From the NCBI GenBank assembly GCA_045649145.1, contig JAZRPK010000075.1:1-32893 (forward strand): 32,893 nucleotides of DNA, given 5' to 3'. Each line of letters begins with the position of its first letter. Within the stretch, counting starts at the first letter, position 1. Positions 1 to 7,687 of the stretch are shown here, piece after piece. The position numbers and the translations under genes are program-made. The DNA comes from HGM11525 sp045649145. Lineage in GTDB: Bacteria > Bacillota > Clostridia > UBA1381. The notes below the pieces were generated by a model. It worked only from the letters and a program-made list of their open reading frames with translations, had not been told where the DNA came from and searched no databases.

Positions 1-1
1 T

Positions 2-856
2 TCGGAGGATTTTTACTCCCAAAACAGAAAAAAGCTCTTTATTCCGCTTGCACTTTCGGGCGTGTCCTTCGGACTTGGCGTGGCGTCAAAGTGGACGGGA
101 GTATATGCGGGAGCGGGACTTGCCGTGCTGTTTTTTGCAAACCTTGCTGTCAATTATTCCCACGCTAAAGAAAGCAATTTGACAGTAGCTTTTTGGAAAC
201 GTACTAAAGAACTAATATTGTGGTGCGTTATATTCTTTGTAATATTACCGCTTGCAATATATATTCTTTCATATATACCATTTATAAATGCGAATAAAAC
301 AGGCTTTTCGGGCATATGGGAAAATCAAATAGATATGTTTTCCTACCACAGCGGTCTGCATAAAACGCACCCCTATTCGTCCAGCTGGTACGAGTGGGCG
401 GCTATGGCAAGACCGGTCTGGTACTATTCGGGCACGGTAAGCGAAACGGTCGGCGAGGGCATAAGTGCATTCGGCAACCCGCTTGTCTGGTGGACAGGAA
501 TACCTGCATTTTTGTATATTACTTATCTGGCATTTACAAAAAAGGACAGGACAGCATTGTTCTTAACTATAGGCTATCTGGCACAAATACTGCCGTGGGT
601 GTTTGTTACACGTGTTACCTTTATATACCACTATTTCCCGAGCGTGCCGTTTGTGGTGCTGATGATAACTTATTCGGCAATAAAGCTTTTTGGGGATATA
701 AAATCGGGCAAGAAGATTTTGATTATATATCTTATAGCGGCGGTGGCGCTGTTTGCAATGTTTTATCCTGTGCTTTCGGGCTATCCCGTCAGCATTGACT
801 ATGTAACCAAATTCTTAAAATGGTCAAGTGAATGGGTTTTGGTATGGGGAAGTTGA
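2..856 (+). CDS. GT39/PMT-like membrane glycosyltransferase, 5'-truncated by window edge
   Basis: The reading frame is open to the left edge, so this is the C-terminal part of a longer protein. The first in-window start-like codon (GTG at 62) is internal. The segment GVASKWTGVYAGAGLAVLFF is typical of phospholipid-carrier-dependent mannosyltransferases (dolichyl-phosphate-mannose protein mannosyltransferase-like, GT39). At least five hydrophobic stretches follow, with a soluble loop rich in W and Y between them (HSGLHKTHPYSSSWYEW). The family moves a sugar from a lipid carrier to an acceptor outside the membrane; the substrate cannot be told from sequence. Family assignment is good, exact role unknown. 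It ends 21 nt before the fumarase gene. Confidence 0.75.
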   Translation, partial: SEDFYSQNRKKLFIPLALSGVSFGLGVASKWTGVYAGAGLAVLFFANLAVNYSHAKESNLTVAFWKRTKELILWCVIFFVILPLAIYILSYIPFINANKTGFSGIWENQIDMFSYHSGLHKTHPYSSSWYEWAAMARPVWYYSGTVSETVGEGISAFGNPLVWWTGIPAFLYITYLAFTKKDRTALFLTIGYLAQILPWVFVTRVTFIYHYFPSVPFVVLMITYSAIKLFGDIKSGKKILIIYLIAAVALFAMFYPVLSGYPVSIDYVTKFLKWSSEWVLVWGS

Positions 857-877
857 TTTATACAAAAGGAGAAAAAT

Positions 878-1723
878 ATGATAAGAGAAGTTGATTCTGA
901 GCTGATAAGTCAGGCGGTTTCCAAAATGTGTATAGAGGCAAATTGCATTATTGCGCCTGAAATCAAACAAGCGCTTGAAAACGCCAAGACTAAAGAAGAA
1001 TCGGAGGTTGGCAGGACAGTAATTGCCAATCTGCTCGAAAATGCACGTATCGCTGATGAGAAAATGGTACCCATTTGTCAGGATACAGGTATGGCGGTCT
1101 TTTTTGTCGAGCTTGGTAAGGACGTGCATATTACGGGTAAAAATCTTACCGATGCTATCAATGATGGTGTAAGGCGTGGTTATACCGATGGGTATTTAAG
1201 AAAATCGGTAGTAAAAGACCCTCTTATGCGTGAAAATACCAACGATAATACGCCCGCCGTAATCTACACAGAGCAAACCGACGGCGACAAAATCAAAATA
1301 ACCTATGCGCCCAAGGGCTTCGGCAGCGAAAATAAGTCTGCCCTAAAGATGTTAAACCCCTCGGACGGAGAAGAGGGTGTTATTGATTTTGTAGTAGAAA
1401 CGGTCAGAAAGGCGGGTGCAAATCCCTGTCCGCCTATGGTTGTCGGTGTAGGAATAGGCGGCACGATGGATAAGGCGGCATACCTTGCCAAAAAGGCACT
1501 TACCCGTGAAATAACAGTTCCTAACACAAAAAAATATTATGCCGATATGGAAAAGCTTTTGCTGGAGAAAATAAATATGCTCGGAATAGGCCCGCAGGGA
1601 ATGGGCGGCAGTGTAACGGCGCTTGGCGTAAACATAGAAGTTTTCCCGACACATATAGCAGGACTGCCCGTAGCGGTAAATATCAATTGTCATGCGACGC
1701 GCCACTCTGTAGTGGTGATTTAG
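878..1723 (+). CDS. Class I (Fe-S) fumarate hydratase, alpha subunit
   Basis: 281 aa, the usual length of the alpha subunit of two-subunit class I fumarase/L(+)-tartrate dehydratase. With a beta subunit it hydrates fumarate to malate using an oxygen-sensitive [4Fe-4S] cluster. Visible family motifs are ICQDTGMAVFF, ANPCPPMVVGVGIGGTMDKA and the C-terminal NINCHATRH; the three cysteines are the expected cluster ligands. The start ATG has AAAGGAG just upstream. Oddity: the beta-subunit gene, which normally follows directly, is absent. Instead a 100-bp palindromic repeat begins 6 nt after the stop. Tartrate dehydratase alpha is the alternative; sequence alone does not separate them. Confidence 0.88.
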   Translation: MIREVDSELISQAVSKMCIEANCIIAPEIKQALENAKTKEESEVGRTVIANLLENARIADEKMVPICQDTGMAVFFVELGKDVHITGKNLTDAINDGVRRGYTDGYLRKSVVKDPLMRENTNDNTPAVIYTEQTDGDKIKITYAPKGFGSENKSALKMLNPSDGEEGVIDFVVETVRKAGANPCPPMVVGVGIGGTMDKAAYLAKKALTREITVPNTKKYYADMEKLLLEKINMLGIGPQGMGGSVTALGVNIEVFPTHIAGLPVAVNINCHATRHSVVVI

Positions 1724-1729
1724 TCGGCT

Positions 1730-1829
1730 GGCTGAATAAAATTTCGCATCTCACCATTTTTCACAGCTCGGTGTACCTGCGTACGCCGTCGCTGCTTAAA
1801 ACGGCAATCTGCAAAATTTTCTTTCAGCC
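1730..1829. repeat. Imperfect palindromic dispersed repeat, copy 1
   Basis: About 100 bp with two arms of roughly 48 nt that are largely reverse complements (outer ends GGCTGAA and TTCAGCC, centre GTAC-CTGC-GTAC). It shares its centre (17 identical bases, 1780-1796) and overall plan with copy 2 at 6218-6321. It lies directly after the fumarase alpha stop codon, where a beta-subunit gene would be expected. It could fold into a long RNA hairpin or be a small non-autonomous insertion. There is no T-tract, so it is not a classical terminator. Confidence 0.8.
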
Positions 1830-1861
1830 TCGAATGATGAGAAAACATCATATAAAAAATC

Positions 1862-1890
1862 TTTACAAACAAAAGATAATATGTTATCAT
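1862..1890 (+). promoter_or_regulatory. Sigma-A-type promoter for the FMN riboswitch-ribU transcript
   Basis: TTTACA (1862-1867), 17-nt spacer, TATCAT (1885-1890), placing the start shortly before the aptamer at 1909. A second TATAAT at 1895-1900 lacks a correctly spaced -35. Confidence 0.5.
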
Positions 1891-1908
1891 ACACTATAAT
1901 AAATGAAT

Positions 1909-2015
1909 AATCTTCAGGGCAGGGTGCAATTCCCGACCGGCGGTGACAGTCCGCGAGCGCAAGCTGATAACGGTGAAATTCCGTAACCGACGGTAGAGTC
2001 CGGATAGAAGAAGAA
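1909..2015 (+). ncRNA. FMN riboswitch (RFN element)
   Basis: All hallmark blocks of the FMN aptamer are present in order: ATCTTCAGGGCAGGGTG, AATTCCCGACCGGCGGTGA, AGTCCGCGAGCG, GGTGAAATTCCGTAACCGAC, and the closing GGATAGAAGAAGA that pairs with the 5' TCTTC. It binds flavin mononucleotide. The following terminator hairpin (2031-2061) implies that high FMN stops transcription before ribU. Confidence 0.97.
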
Positions 2016-2030
2016 AAGTTGTGTATTTTG

Positions 2031-2061
2031 CACGCCCTGTATTTTCGGGGCGTGTTTTTTT
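2031..2061 (+). terminator. Terminator of the FMN riboswitch expression platform
   Basis: CACGCCC and GGGCGTG form a 7-bp G+C-rich stem around an A/T-rich loop, followed by seven T. It sits between aptamer and ribU start, as expected for FMN-dependent premature termination. Confidence 0.88.
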
Positions 2062-2076
2062 GGGAAAGGTGATAAT

Positions 2077-2622
2077 ATGAACAGCAAAACAAAAATGTAT
2101 GTTTCGGTAGGCGCATTTTCGGCGATTGCTTTTATTCTGCAGGTTATCGGCAGTATGATGGGGCTAAAGGTTGCGGGCTTTTTGGAGATTGAACTCTCCG
2201 ACCTGCCGGCGCTTATTATGGCATTGGCATTCGGACCTGCGGCGGGTATATTTACCGAATTTATAAAAAATCTCCTCCATTGCACTATGACCTCTACAGG
2301 CTTTGTAGGCGAGCTTGCAAACTTTGTAATGAACGGAACCTTGTGTGCAGTTGCGGGACTTATATACAAGCACAACAAAACCAGAAAGGGTGCAGTGCTC
2401 GCTATGCTTTTTGCAACGCTCGCTATGGCAGTTGCAGGCGTTTTGGCAAATCTCTTTATTATGCTGCCCCTTTATATGCCCACGGCACCGTTTGATGCAA
2501 AATTAAAATTAGTACTGTTCACTATTTTGCCATTTAATATAGTGCGAGGCCTTGTGCTTTCGGTGATTACGTTCCTGATATATAAGCACATTTCGCCTAT
2601 TATTAAGGGTAAGCGCTCATAA
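2077..2622 (+). CDS. ribU: Riboflavin ECF transporter S component RibU
   Basis: 181 aa with about five to six hydrophobic segments. The S-component pattern MYVSVGAFSAIAFILQ at the N-terminus and the loop EIELSDLPALIMALAFGPAAGIF are typical of RibU. It captures riboflavin and works with the shared ECF module (EcfA/A'/T), which is not in this window. The FMN riboswitch directly upstream gives independent support for the substrate. The ATG follows GGGAAAGGTG at a normal distance. Single-gene transcript. Confidence 0.93.
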   Translation: MNSKTKMYVSVGAFSAIAFILQVIGSMMGLKVAGFLEIELSDLPALIMALAFGPAAGIFTEFIKNLLHCTMTSTGFVGELANFVMNGTLCAVAGLIYKHNKTRKGAVLAMLFATLAMAVAGVLANLFIMLPLYMPTAPFDAKLKLVLFTILPFNIVRGLVLSVITFLIYKHISPIIKGKRS

Positions 2623-2670
2623 TTTCGACAAAAATATGGCAGACAAACCTCCTAAAATAGAAAATAATAC

Positions 2671-2699
2671 TTGATTTCTCGGCTTATATGTATTAAAAT
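2671..2699 (+). promoter_or_regulatory. Sigma-A-type promoter for pgi
   Basis: TTGATT (2671-2676), 17-nt spacer, TAAAAT (2694-2699), about 35 nt before the pgi start. Confidence 0.55.
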
Positions 2700-2733
2700 A
2701 GAAGTAATAAAAATGTGAAAAGAGGAGAAAGTT

Positions 2734-4083
2734 ATGTCAGCTATCAGATTCAACTACAAAAAGGCACTTTCCTTTGTCGGTCAGCACGAAATAGACTATA
2801 TGGCAGACTATGTAGCCGCAGCACACGAAATGCTCCACAAGGGCACAGGCGCAGGTAACGATTTTCTCGGCTGGGTGGATTTACCCGTAAATTATGATAA
2901 AGACGAATTTGACAGAATTAAGAAAGCAGCAGAAAAAATCCGTTCCGATTCGGATGTTTTAATTGTAATCGGAATAGGCGGCTCGTATCTTGGTGCGAGA
3001 GCGGCGATAGAGATGCTTTCACACTCTTTTTATAACTCATTAGACAGCGAAAAGCGCAAAGCTCCGCAGATATTCTATGCAGGCAACTCCATCAGCTCAA
3101 CCTATCTGGCAGAGCTTTTGGAGGCGGTAGAGGGCAAGGACATTTCGGTTAATGTAATATCCAAGTCGGGTACAACCACTGAGCCTGCGATAGCATTTAG
3201 AATTTTTAAGGACCTTTTGGAAAAGAAATACGGCAAAGAGGGCGCAAAGGGCAGAATTTATGCCACTACCGACGCAAAACGAGGTGCGCTAAAGAGCTTG
3301 GCCGATGCAGAGGGCTACGAAAGCTTTGTCATAAGCGACGATATCGGCGGCAGATACTCGGTTTTAACTGCAGTAGGACTTTTGCCGATAGCTGCAGCAG
3401 GCATTGATATTGACGCTATGATGCAGGGTGCGGCAGACGCAAGAGAAAGATACAACAATCCCGTTTTGGCAGAGAATGAGTGCTATCAGTATGCAGCAGT
3501 CAGAAATGCACTTCTTAAAAAGGGCAAGTCTGTCGAGATGATGATAAACTTCGAGCCTGCACTGCATTATTTTGCAGAATGGTGGAAACAGCTCTACGGC
3601 GAGAGCGAGGGCAAGGATAATAAGGGCATTTTCCCTGCAGCAGCCGATTTCTCCACCGACCTGCATTCGATGGGACAGTATATTCAGGAGGGTCAGCGTA
3701 TTCTGTTCGAAACAGCGGTGCGTGTCGAAAACCCTAAAAAGAATATCGTAATCGAGGCTACAGACGATAATATCGACGGCCTTAACTTCCTTGCAGGCAA
3801 GACACTTGATTATGTAAACCTCAAAGCAGCAGAGGGAACTGCACTTGCACATACCGACGGCGGTGTACCCAACTTAGAGGTTATTGTATCCGAGCTTTCG
3901 GCGTACAATTTCGGCCAGATGGTATACTTCTTCGAAAAGGCTTGCGGAATTTCGGGATATCTTCTGGGTGTTAACCCGTTTGACCAGCCTGGAGTAGAGG
4001 CATATAAGAAGAATATGTTTGCACTCTTGGGTAAGCCGGGCTATGAGGATTTGACAGCCGAGCTTGAAGCAAGACTCAAATAA
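2734..4083 (+). CDS. pgi: Glucose-6-phosphate isomerase
   Basis: 449 aa, the usual length of Firmicutes phosphoglucose isomerase. It interconverts glucose 6-phosphate and fructose 6-phosphate in glycolysis and gluconeogenesis. Visible motifs: IGIGGSYLGARAA (sugar-phosphate loop), SKSGTTTEPA (SIS phosphate-binding loop), GGRYSVLTAVGLLP and the active-site region HSMGQYIQEG. The start is supported by AGAGGAG 8 nt upstream. In the host it also supplies the hexose phosphates feeding the nucleotide sugars used by the polysaccharide locus downstream. No clear terminator follows; a small 7-bp hairpin (about 4089-4105) has no T-tract. Confidence 0.97.
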   Translation: MSAIRFNYKKALSFVGQHEIDYMADYVAAAHEMLHKGTGAGNDFLGWVDLPVNYDKDEFDRIKKAAEKIRSDSDVLIVIGIGGSYLGARAAIEMLSHSFYNSLDSEKRKAPQIFYAGNSISSTYLAELLEAVEGKDISVNVISKSGTTTEPAIAFRIFKDLLEKKYGKEGAKGRIYATTDAKRGALKSLADAEGYESFVISDDIGGRYSVLTAVGLLPIAAAGIDIDAMMQGAADARERYNNPVLAENECYQYAAVRNALLKKGKSVEMMINFEPALHYFAEWWKQLYGESEGKDNKGIFPAAADFSTDLHSMGQYIQEGQRILFETAVRVENPKKNIVIEATDDNIDGLNFLAGKTLDYVNLKAAEGTALAHTDGGVPNLEVIVSELSAYNFGQMVYFFEKACGISGYLLGVNPFDQPGVEAYKKNMFALLGKPGYEDLTAELEARLK

Positions 4084-4134
4084 GAAACGAACAGCCGACG
4101 GCTGTTAATATAAAATTCAAAGGAGGACAAAATT

Positions 4135-4545
4135 ATGGTAGAACTTTTGATAGGTAAGAAGGGCACAGGAAAGACAAAGGTGCTTATCGAGAATGTTAAT
4201 AACGCAGCGGCAGTTGCTAACGGAAACGTGGTGTTTGTAAGCAACGACACATCACGCAATATGTATGATATCAAATCAGCAGTAAGAATGTACGATACTT
4301 CTGAGTTTGAAATAGCTTCGTGGGAGGAATTTTTGGGCTTCATCTGCGGTATCATCAGCGGCAACTTTGATATTACAAATATCTTTGTTGACGGCACATT
4401 AAAGATTGTAAATCACTCAATGGACGGCTTTGAGGAGTTCTTAAAGAGAATTGAGGATATCAGCAAGAAATTTAACATATCGTTCGTATTGTCAGTAAGT
4501 GTCGATGCGGACACAGCACCCGATTACATCAAAAAATACGCTTAA
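4135..4545 (+). CDS. Small conserved P-loop protein of unknown function
   Basis: 136 aa, beginning MVELLIGKKGTGKT, a Walker A motif at residues 7-14. The strand NIFVDGTLKI may serve as Walker B; no other recognised domain. Short P-loop proteins of this kind occur in Clostridia and are sometimes annotated ATP-binding or PilT-like without functional data. An excellent ribosome binding site (AAAGGAGGACAAAATTATG) shows it is expressed. It lies between pgi and thrC, 46 nt from the next start, probably in one transcript with both. No function is assigned. Confidence 0.75.
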   Translation: MVELLIGKKGTGKTKVLIENVNNAAAVANGNVVFVSNDTSRNMYDIKSAVRMYDTSEFEIASWEEFLGFICGIISGNFDITNIFVDGTLKIVNHSMDGFEEFLKRIEDISKKFNISFVLSVSVDADTAPDYIKKYA

Positions 4546-4591
4546 TCACTTAAGACTGCCAGGTCTTATATCGAAAGGAACAACGGAAAAA

Positions 4592-6091
4592 ATGCAGTAT
4601 CAAAGTACGAGAAATAAGAGCATTGCCATCACATCGGCACAGGCTATCAAGAAAGGACTTTCCGAAGAGGGCGGACTTTTTGTCCCCGATTCGATTCCCT
4701 CGGTAAGCCTTGACGAGATTGCCGGAATGAAGGGTATGAACTACCGTGAGAGAGCGGAGTTCATTCTCTCCAAGTACCTCACCGACTTTACCGGCGAGGA
4801 GCTTAAGTACTGTGTGGAAAATGCCTACACCAAGGAGAAATTTGAAACGGACAATATAGCCCCTGTTTACAAGCTTGACGAAAAAACATATTTCCTCGAG
4901 CTGTGGCACGGACCTACCTGTGCGTTTAAGGATATGGCACTTCAGATTTTGCCGTATCTATTAACTACATCTATGAAGAAAACCAACGAGAATGACGAGG
5001 TTGTAATCCTCGTTGCTACCTCCGGCGATACCGGTAAGGCGGCTCTCGAGGGATTTCGTGATGTGCCGGGCACAAGGATTGTCGTTTTCTATCCCGATAA
5101 CGGTGTTTCGGAAATTCAAAAGCTGCAGATGATAACTCAGGAGGGCGACAACGTAAGCGTTTGTGCCGTAAAGGGTAACTTTGACGACGCACAAAACGGT
5201 GTAAAGCGCATCTTTACCGATAACGATTATAAGCAGATGCTTGCTGCAAACCGCTTTAAGCTCTCGAGTGCAAACTCTATTAACTGGGGCAGACTTGTTC
5301 CGCAGATTGTGTATTACTTCTCCGCTTATGCGGATATGCTCGCTGCAGACGAGATAGAGCTTGGCGAAAAGATAAACGTAGTTGTTCCAACGGGCAACTT
5401 CGGCAATATCCTTGCATCATATTACGCTTATCAGATGGGACTTCCCGTTAATAAGTTTATCTGCGCATCAAATAAAAATAACGTGCTGACCGACTTTATC
5501 AAGACGGGTAAATATAACAAAAACCGTGAGTTCCACACAACTATTTCTCCGTCTATGGATATACTAATCTCCAGCAACCTCGAGAGATTTTTGTATCATC
5601 TTTCGGACAGAAACGACAGCTTTGTTGCAGATCTTATGCAGAAGCTTAATTCTGACGGCGTTTACGAAATCCCTGCTGATATTATGAGCAGAATGAGCGC
5701 ACTCTTTACTGCAGGCTGCACCGATGACGAGGCAACCTTGGCAGCAATTAAAAAGTGCAGCGAGGAGCACGGCTACGTTATGGATACACATACAGCCGTT
5801 GCCAAGTCGGTTTATGACGCATATGTTGCCGAAACGGGCGACACTACCAAGACGGTTATCGCATCAACAGCCAGCCCGTTTAAGTTTAACCAGAGCGTTC
5901 TGATTGCACTTGGCGGCAGCGGCGCTGTTGCAGGCAAGGATGAGTTTACACTCCTTGGCGAGCTTTCTGAAAGAAGCGGAATGAAGATTCCCGACTCTCT
6001 CGCATCGCTTAAGACAAAGCCGAAACTCTTCGAGTCGGTTTGCGAAAAGGGCGAAATGATAGAGGTTGTAAACGGATTTTTGCAGATATAA
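4592..6091 (+). CDS. thrC: Threonine synthase
   Basis: 499 aa. PLP-dependent enzyme converting O-phosphohomoserine to threonine, last step of threonine synthesis. The PLP lysine lies in GPTCAFKDMALQ (about K113), with ATSGDTGKAALEGF binding phosphate and VVPTGNFGNILASYYA in the core. Length and motifs fit the long threonine synthase class. The frame is open further upstream to 4499, but that part overlaps the previous gene; ATG 4592 begins the conserved N-terminus (MQYQSTRNKS) and has a GAAAGGA somewhat upstream. A strong terminator follows. Confidence 0.96.
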   Translation: MQYQSTRNKSIAITSAQAIKKGLSEEGGLFVPDSIPSVSLDEIAGMKGMNYRERAEFILSKYLTDFTGEELKYCVENAYTKEKFETDNIAPVYKLDEKTYFLELWHGPTCAFKDMALQILPYLLTTSMKKTNENDEVVILVATSGDTGKAALEGFRDVPGTRIVVFYPDNGVSEIQKLQMITQEGDNVSVCAVKGNFDDAQNGVKRIFTDNDYKQMLAANRFKLSSANSINWGRLVPQIVYYFSAYADMLAADEIELGEKINVVVPTGNFGNILASYYAYQMGLPVNKFICASNKNNVLTDFIKTGKYNKNREFHTTISPSMDILISSNLERFLYHLSDRNDSFVADLMQKLNSDGVYEIPADIMSRMSALFTAGCTDDEATLAAIKKCSEEHGYVMDTHTAVAKSVYDAYVAETGDTTKTVIASTASPFKFNQSVLIALGGSGAVAGKDEFTLLGELSERSGMKIPDSLASLKTKPKLFESVCEKGEMIEVVNGFLQI

Positions 6092-6094
6092 AGT

Positions 6095-6122
6095 AAAAGC
6101 GGACTTTCAAGTCCGCTTTTTT
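6095..6122 (+). terminator. Rho-independent terminator after thrC
   Basis: AAAAGCGGACTT and AAGTCCGCTTTT form a 12-bp perfect stem with a two-base loop remnant, followed by T. It separates the thrC transcript from spoIVA. Confidence 0.93.
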
Positions 6123-6152
6123 GGTACAATAAATAAATAATTTCTGCCCGAT

Positions 6153-6182
6153 AGCATAAATTTTCGCCCACCCTCATAACTA
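6153..6182 (+). promoter_or_regulatory. Sigma-E-like (mother-cell) promoter of spoIVA
   Basis: AGCATAAA (6153-6160), 14-nt spacer, CATAACTA (6175-6182). This fits the sigma-E pattern (GKCATATT-like -35, CATACAAT-like -10, 13-15 nt spacer), and spoIVA is a sigma-E gene in Bacillus subtilis. Its sequence and spacing match the promoter before the recombinase operon (29877-29906) unusually well. Distance to the spoIVA start is about 165 nt because a palindromic repeat lies in the leader. Confidence 0.7.
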
Positions 6183-6217
6183 TATACCAAAACAGGCATT
6201 TATTATAATATGGAGGA

Positions 6218-6321
6218 AAGTCTGCAAAAATTTCTGCATCTTACCACAAATCGCAGCTCGGAGTACCACCGTACGCCGTCGCTGCTCATTATGGCAACCT
6301 GCAAAAATTTCTTACAGACTT
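6218..6321. repeat. Imperfect palindromic dispersed repeat, copy 2 (in spoIVA leader)
   Basis: 104 bp; outer arms AAGTCTG and CAGACTT, centre GTAC-CACC-GTAC, 17 bases identical to copy 1 at 6270-6286. It sits between the sigma-E-like promoter and the spoIVA ribosome binding site, so it is transcribed into the mRNA leader as a potential long hairpin ending about 10 nt before the Shine-Dalgarno sequence. The frame through it happens to be open, but translation of the repeat is unlikely. Confidence 0.82.
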
Positions 6322-6353
6322 GGCTTTTGCGAAAGGAGTTAATGATTTTAGCT

Positions 6354-7637
6354 ATGGAGAACATTTACCGCGACATTGCCGAACGCACAAACGGCGATAT
6401 ATACATAGGCGTTGTAGGCCCTGTGCGCACGGGCAAATCTACGTTCATAAAGAGGTTTATGGACTATCTTGTAATCCCGAACATTGATAACGAGTATAGT
6501 GCAAGGAGAGCAAAAGACGAATTGCCGCAGTCGGCTGCGGGCAAGACTATTATGACCACAGAGCCTAAGTTTATACCCAACGAGGCGGTGGAGGTAAACT
6601 TAGGTGATAATGCGCATATGAAGGTGCGCCTGATTGACTGCGTAGGCTATATAGTTGATGCTGCCAACGGCTACTTAGAAGAAGACGGGCCGAGGATGGT
6701 CCAGACACCATGGTCGGAGGAGCCGATGCCCTTTGTCGATGCGGCAGAGCTTGGTACAAAAAAGGTCATACACGAGCATTCCAATATCGGACTTGTGGTT
6801 ACCACCGATGGCAGTATTACCGATATACCCAGAAAGGAATATCTCGAGGCAGAGGAAAGGGTAATAAGCGAGCTTAAGGCTATAAACAAACCCTTTATTG
6901 TCCTTGTAAATTCAACCAATCCCACATCGCCCGAGGCAAAGGCAGCAAAACGAGAAATTGAGGATAAATACGGTGTTACTGCAGTTGCCGTTAACTGCCG
7001 TGAGCTTGACGGTGAGGATATATCAAAGATAATCGAGGCAGTACTGTTCGAATTCCCTGTCGAAAATGTCAGAATAAGCCTGCCACGCTGGCTGATGGGA
7101 CTTCCCAGAGGGCATTGGCTCAAGGATTCTATCTATTCCGAAACAGTGTCAGCGTCCGAAAAGCTTTCTAAAATAAGCGATGTCAGATGCCTTAGTGAGC
7201 AGCTTTCGGGCTGTGAGTATGTGCAGTCTGCGTATGTTGACGGCATCGACCTCGGCAACGGCAGCGCAAGGATAGACCTCTCTGTACCCGATAAGCTGTT
7301 TTACAGGATACTTGGCGAAGAATCGGGCTTTGAGATTGAAGATGAAGAAGCGCTTATAGGACTTATTAAAGAGCTTGCCCGCACCAAAAAGGAATATGAC
7401 AAGGTTGAGCAGGCGCTAATCAGCGTCAGACAGACCGGCTACGGCGTGGTTGCACCCTGTACCGAGGAGCTGTCGCTGGAGGAGCCGAAAATTGTCCGCC
7501 GTGGCAACAAATTTGGCGTCAAGCTCTCTGCATCAGCACCGAGCATACATATGATAGGTAACAAACCCAGGTCCTTAAAAACCGTAAAAATAGGCAAAAT
7601 TCAAGCACAGACTGTTTGGTCTGTGCTTTTTAATTGA
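6354..7637 (+). CDS. spoIVA: SpoIVA, 5' part of a gene split by an intervening element
   Basis: SpoIVA is the mother-cell ATPase that polymerises on the forespore surface and forms the basement layer of the spore coat. Codons 1-401 follow the family closely: MENIYRDIAERTNGDIYIG, Walker A GPVRTGKST (K28), LPQSAAGKTIMTTEPKF and DCVGY. From codon 402 the sequence leaves the family and 26 foreign residues lead to a stop. The missing C-terminus is at 31806-32087; joined at the 11-bp repeat the gene encodes 490 aa, against about 492 in Bacillus subtilis. I chose ATG 6354 because homologues begin there; ATG 6342, four codons upstream and only 3 nt behind AAAGGAG, is the alternative. Before rearrangement this should encode a 427-aa protein lacking the conserved C-terminal region, presumably non-functional. 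Confidence 0.96.
   Translation: MENIYRDIAERTNGDIYIGVVGPVRTGKSTFIKRFMDYLVIPNIDNEYSARRAKDELPQSAAGKTIMTTEPKFIPNEAVEVNLGDNAHMKVRLIDCVGYIVDAANGYLEEDGPRMVQTPWSEEPMPFVDAAELGTKKVIHEHSNIGLVVTTDGSITDIPRKEYLEAEERVISELKAINKPFIVLVNSTNPTSPEAKAAKREIEDKYGVTAVAVNCRELDGEDISKIIEAVLFEFPVENVRISLPRWLMGLPRGHWLKDSIYSETVSASEKLSKISDVRCLSEQLSGCEYVQSAYVDGIDLGNGSARIDLSVPDKLFYRILGEESGFEIEDEEALIGLIKELARTKKEYDKVEQALISVRQTGYGVVAPCTEELSLEEPKIVRRGNKFGVKLSASAPSIHMIGNKPRSLKTVKIGKIQAQTVWSVLFN
7545..7555 (+). repeat. Left attachment core (direct repeat ATACATATGAT)
   Basis: Eleven bases identical to 31806-31816, in the same orientation and codon phase (Ile-His-Met-Ile of SpoIVA). Upstream of it the sequence is spoIVA; downstream it is not. 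The crossover point within the core cannot be fixed from sequence. Confidence 0.92.
7603..7632 (+). terminator. Terminator just inside the element, ending the 5' spoIVA transcript
   Basis: AAGCACAGAC and GTCTGTGCTT form a perfect 10-bp stem with a 6-nt loop and a run of T. It overlaps the last foreign codons of the truncated spoIVA frame, about 50 bp inside the left boundary. It may also work in reverse for the convergent LRR gene ending at 7688. Confidence 0.88.
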
Positions 7638-7687
7638 AATTCAATTGAACGTATGGTAAGCTGTATTTGATTTATTAACACTATTTT

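Noticed and set aside
394..798. 134-aa frame within the membrane glycosyltransferase gene
   Set aside because: Overlapping out-of-frame reading of a well-supported gene, no family features. Other antisense frames were left out for the same reason.
1687..1899. 70-aa frame across the end of the fumarase gene and repeat copy 1
   Set aside because: It resembles the read-through of copy 2 only because both are the same repeat in the same frame. No start signal.
4089..4105. Hairpin AACAGCC-GAC-GGCTGTT after pgi
   Set aside because: Short stem, no T-tract, and the next gene is close behind. Not supported as a terminator.
6210..6353. Upstream extension of spoIVA to an ATG at 6210 (48 extra codons)
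   Set aside because: The extension is the palindromic repeat read in an open frame. Homologues start at MEN (6354), and the Shine-Dalgarno is at 6332-6338.
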